From AP-15 sp963716115 (GTDB lineage: Bacteria > Pseudomonadota > Alphaproteobacteria > ATCC43930 > CGMCC-115725), in the NCBI GenBank assembly GCA_963716115.1, contig CAVQSZ010000022.1, positions 12,332-76,331 of the forward strand: 64,000 bases of DNA. The letters are read 5' to 3'. Under the pieces are notes generated by a model that saw only the letters and a program-made list of their open reading frames with translations, was not told the DNA's origin and searched no databases. Both the position numbers and the translations under genes were made by a program. Every line of letters begins with the position of its first letter. Positions within the stretch are counted from its first letter, which is position 1. Shown here in pieces: positions 61,801 through 64,000 of the stretch.

Positions 61801-64000
61801 AAGAAGCCCTTGGTCGTTTGGATGAGATTACGGCCATGATCGCCAGTTGCGGCGCACCCCTGTGGGCCGACCACCTTCGCAACGACCTCAACGTGGACGA
61901 TCATCGGTGGACGCCGTCGACGTGGCGTAGTGCGTGGGAATGGGCAAGGGGCGACGGGTACCTCCGTTCTCTCGGGGATCGAGAGGGGCTGCGTAGCCTC
62001 TCCGATGCCCGTGTTGCAGCCGAGACCGAGCAGCAGCGCCTCTTCGCTGAGGTTGTTCGGTTGCGAACTTTTCTCGGTATGAAAAGCACCCTAACCCAAA
62101 GGGTGCAAGCGGCCCTGGCGAGGTTCACATCGGCCATTGCACGTCTCGGAAGGGGAACAGGAAAGACCGCCGGACGGTATCGCCGCATTATTCGCGACGC
62201 GGCATTCGAGGCCGCGCAAGCTGTTCCTTGTTGGATTCTCCCTGAATGGCGGGTTGCAGAACAACTGCCGGCCGAGTTGGGGGCCTTCGATCTGGTGATC
62301 ATCGACGAGGCATCTCAGTCCGACATAACCGCCTTGCCCGCAATTCTGCGGGGAACGAAGGTGCTGATTGTCGGCGATGATAAACAGGTGTCACCTTCGG
62401 CGATTGGTATTGAAGATCGGAAGATCGTCCAACTCAGAACGACGTTTCTGACGGAGTTACCTTTCGCCGACCATATGGACCCGGCCACCTCCCTCTATGA
62501 GTTGGCCGGCATGATCTATCCGGGTAGGGCGATCACCCTCCGCGAGCATTTCCGTTGTGTCGAGCCTATCATCAGCTTCTCTTCGCGGTTCTATCCAAAG
62601 CCCCTAATCCCTCTTCGGCTGCCGACCGCATCCGAGCGTCTGGACCCCCCGTTGGTCGACATCTACGTGCCGTTTGGAAAAAAAGTCCGAGACATCAACG
62701 AAGCCGAAGTTGACGTCATCGTTGGTGAGATTGCGAAAATCGTCGAAGACCCAGCCTTCGAAGGTCGGAGTATCGGCGTCATCTCGCTAATCGGTAACAC
62801 GCAGGCAAACCGGATATATACGCGCCTGATCACAGAGCTCGGTACGGCGGCCATCGAGAAGCACCGGATCATGTGCGGCAATGCGGCCACGTTTCAGGGC
62901 CAAGAGCGGGATATCGTGTTCCTCTCGATGGTCGCATGTCCGGACACGGCCATCTCCCAGACCTCTCGAATATACGAACAACGATTTAACGTTGCCGCTT
63001 CCCGTGCCCGCGATCGGTTGGTTCTGGTGCGCTCTGTAGCCGCAAGCGATCTCAAACCCGGCGATTTGAAGCTGGCGTTGATCGAGCACTTCCGCGCCCC
63101 CATGAAGGCGAACATGATCCGGCCGAAGGAGGTGCTCGACCTTTGCCAGTCCGACTTTGAGCGAGATTTCGGTCGTTGCCTACTCGACCTTGGCTATCGC
63201 ATTCGCCCCCAGGTATCCGTAGGCGGCTATGCAATCGACTTTGTGGTGGAGGGTGCTGTGGATCGCCGGCTGGCGGTCGAGTTGGATGGCGACAACTACC
63301 ATGGCCCTGACCGATGGGCCGATGATACTCGGCGGCAGCGGGCTCTTGAGCGTCTGGGCTGGACCTTCTGGCGTTGCTGGGGATCAACCTGGATAGCCGA
63401 TCGGGAAGGGTGTCTCAACGACCTGGTTGAAGTCCTCCGGAGGCGCGGGATCGACCCAATCGGGATGGCCGAAGTAGACGGTGCTTTCACCGAGCATATC
63501 GAAGTCCCGAATCCTGCCGCACCGCCGCGCACCTACGAGAAAGTCGATCCTGACGAGCCGGTTGCGGTGCAGTCAGCACGCCCACTCGAAATGGTGAAAC
63601 GCCAGGAGCGCCGTCCTGCGCGGCCAAGGGTGGGTCTGCGAGCGGCTGATGCGACCGCGGAGTTGCCGTTTGTTGGACCGGCGCCATCCGGGTCAATAGA
63701 AGAGACTTCTGCCGGTCCGGCAGCCATTTTTGCGGACCTGGACAGTGTGGTTGTCGAGGTCGGCGATCTCGTCTTCATCCGCTACGATGACCAACCCGAG
63801 CGCACATTCAGCGTGCGTTTGAGCGACACGATAGACAATCCCGACGAAGGCATCGTGCATGTTGATCGCGCGCCTGTGGGAGCCGCGATACTCGGTGCGT
63901 CGTTAGACGAACAGGTAACCGTCAGGATCGGCAACCGAACTCGCACTGCCGTCATCGAGAAAATCGAGAAGGCCCGAGATGCACTCCTTGCGGCCGAATA
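58897..64000 (+). pseudogene. Giant SF1 helicase with C-terminal Vsr/DUF559-like nuclease and GreA-like domain; two frameshifts, runs off the window
   Basis: The start is ATG 58897 (ATG 58891 possible). The N-terminal region (TKSRLRNLLKYTDELLSFND) reads in frame 1 to ~59309, where one extra A must be skipped to read PMDVILRLGNLPEFQQIW. The next frame holds the SF1 Walker A VVVQGPPGTGKTHTIANII near 60260. A second single-base insertion at ~61728 moves to the frame carrying LVIIDEASQSD (Walker B, ~62295), LIVGDDKQVSP, LREHFRC and FNVAASRARDRLVLVRS. A nuclease domain follows (SDFERDFGRCLLDLGYRIRP, VELDGDNYHGPDRW). The final part, DLVFIRYDD..., resembles a GreA C-terminal domain and continues past base 64000. 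The architecture recalls antiphage helicase-Vsr proteins (Hhe-like). Confidence 0.8.

Overview
The window is very GC-rich with strongly GC-biased third codon positions. Its gene content (Liv-type ABC importer, P-II protein, class III CoA-transferase with CitE-like lyase, LLM-class oxidoreductase, COG0523 GTPase) and its interspersed repeats point to an alphaproteobacterium, perhaps of Rhodospirillales type. That placement is an inference from content, not from a marker gene. No rRNA, tRNA or CRISPR array was seen.

Layout. 1-9.3 kb: surface-glycan or lipid-glycosylation locus with two tandem polytopic membrane proteins, a flippase-like membrane protein, a GT-C type membrane protein, two GT2 glycosyltransferases and two methyltransferases. 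9.3-15.3 kb: a third methyltransferase, a SelD fused to an NAD(P)H dehydrogenase-like domain, a COG0523 GTPase and a broken ZnuA-type binding protein, bracketed by inverted copies of a ~390-bp composite repeat. 15.4-19.5 kb: a tightly coupled operon of an M6 metalloprotease with a Lys/Asp/Glu repeat tail, an unknown protein and an ATP-grasp ligase, behind a perfect CRP-type palindrome. This is the best candidate here for an undescribed system. 19.5-27.4 kb: acyl-CoA metabolism (CitE-like lyase, CoA-transferase, enoyl-CoA hydratase, acyl-CoA dehydrogenase), CinA, a PASTA protein, a metallophosphoesterase and a RidA homologue.

27.4-37.3 kb is accessory DNA: REP-like repeats, an RHS/YD-repeat gene split by an IS630-family element, a RAYT transposase among REP units, three copies of a long repeat, a HepT/MntA-like pair and a HigBA-like module with a decayed toxin. 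37.4-43.7 kb: a very large FAD/Fe-S oxidoreductase, Uma2 proteins and an ABC exporter. 43.8-46.6 kb: a same-strand chain of toxin-antitoxin genes (VapC/Phd, lone nucleotidyltransferase, HicAB) interleaved with fragments of what looks like a class III adenylate cyclase. 46.8-58.7 kb: housekeeping and metabolism (thioesterase, TadA, LLM oxidoreductase, methyltransferases, complete LivKGFHM set, aminotransferase, P-II, DHA2 efflux pump). 58.9 kb to the end: a large SF1 helicase/nuclease gene of lower GC that runs off the window and resembles an antiphage protein.

At least ten otherwise well-conserved genes are broken by single-base or very short indels. Either the assembly has residual indel errors or this genome is decaying; the sequence alone cannot decide. 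Such genes are given with their full inferred extents and the approximate shift positions.
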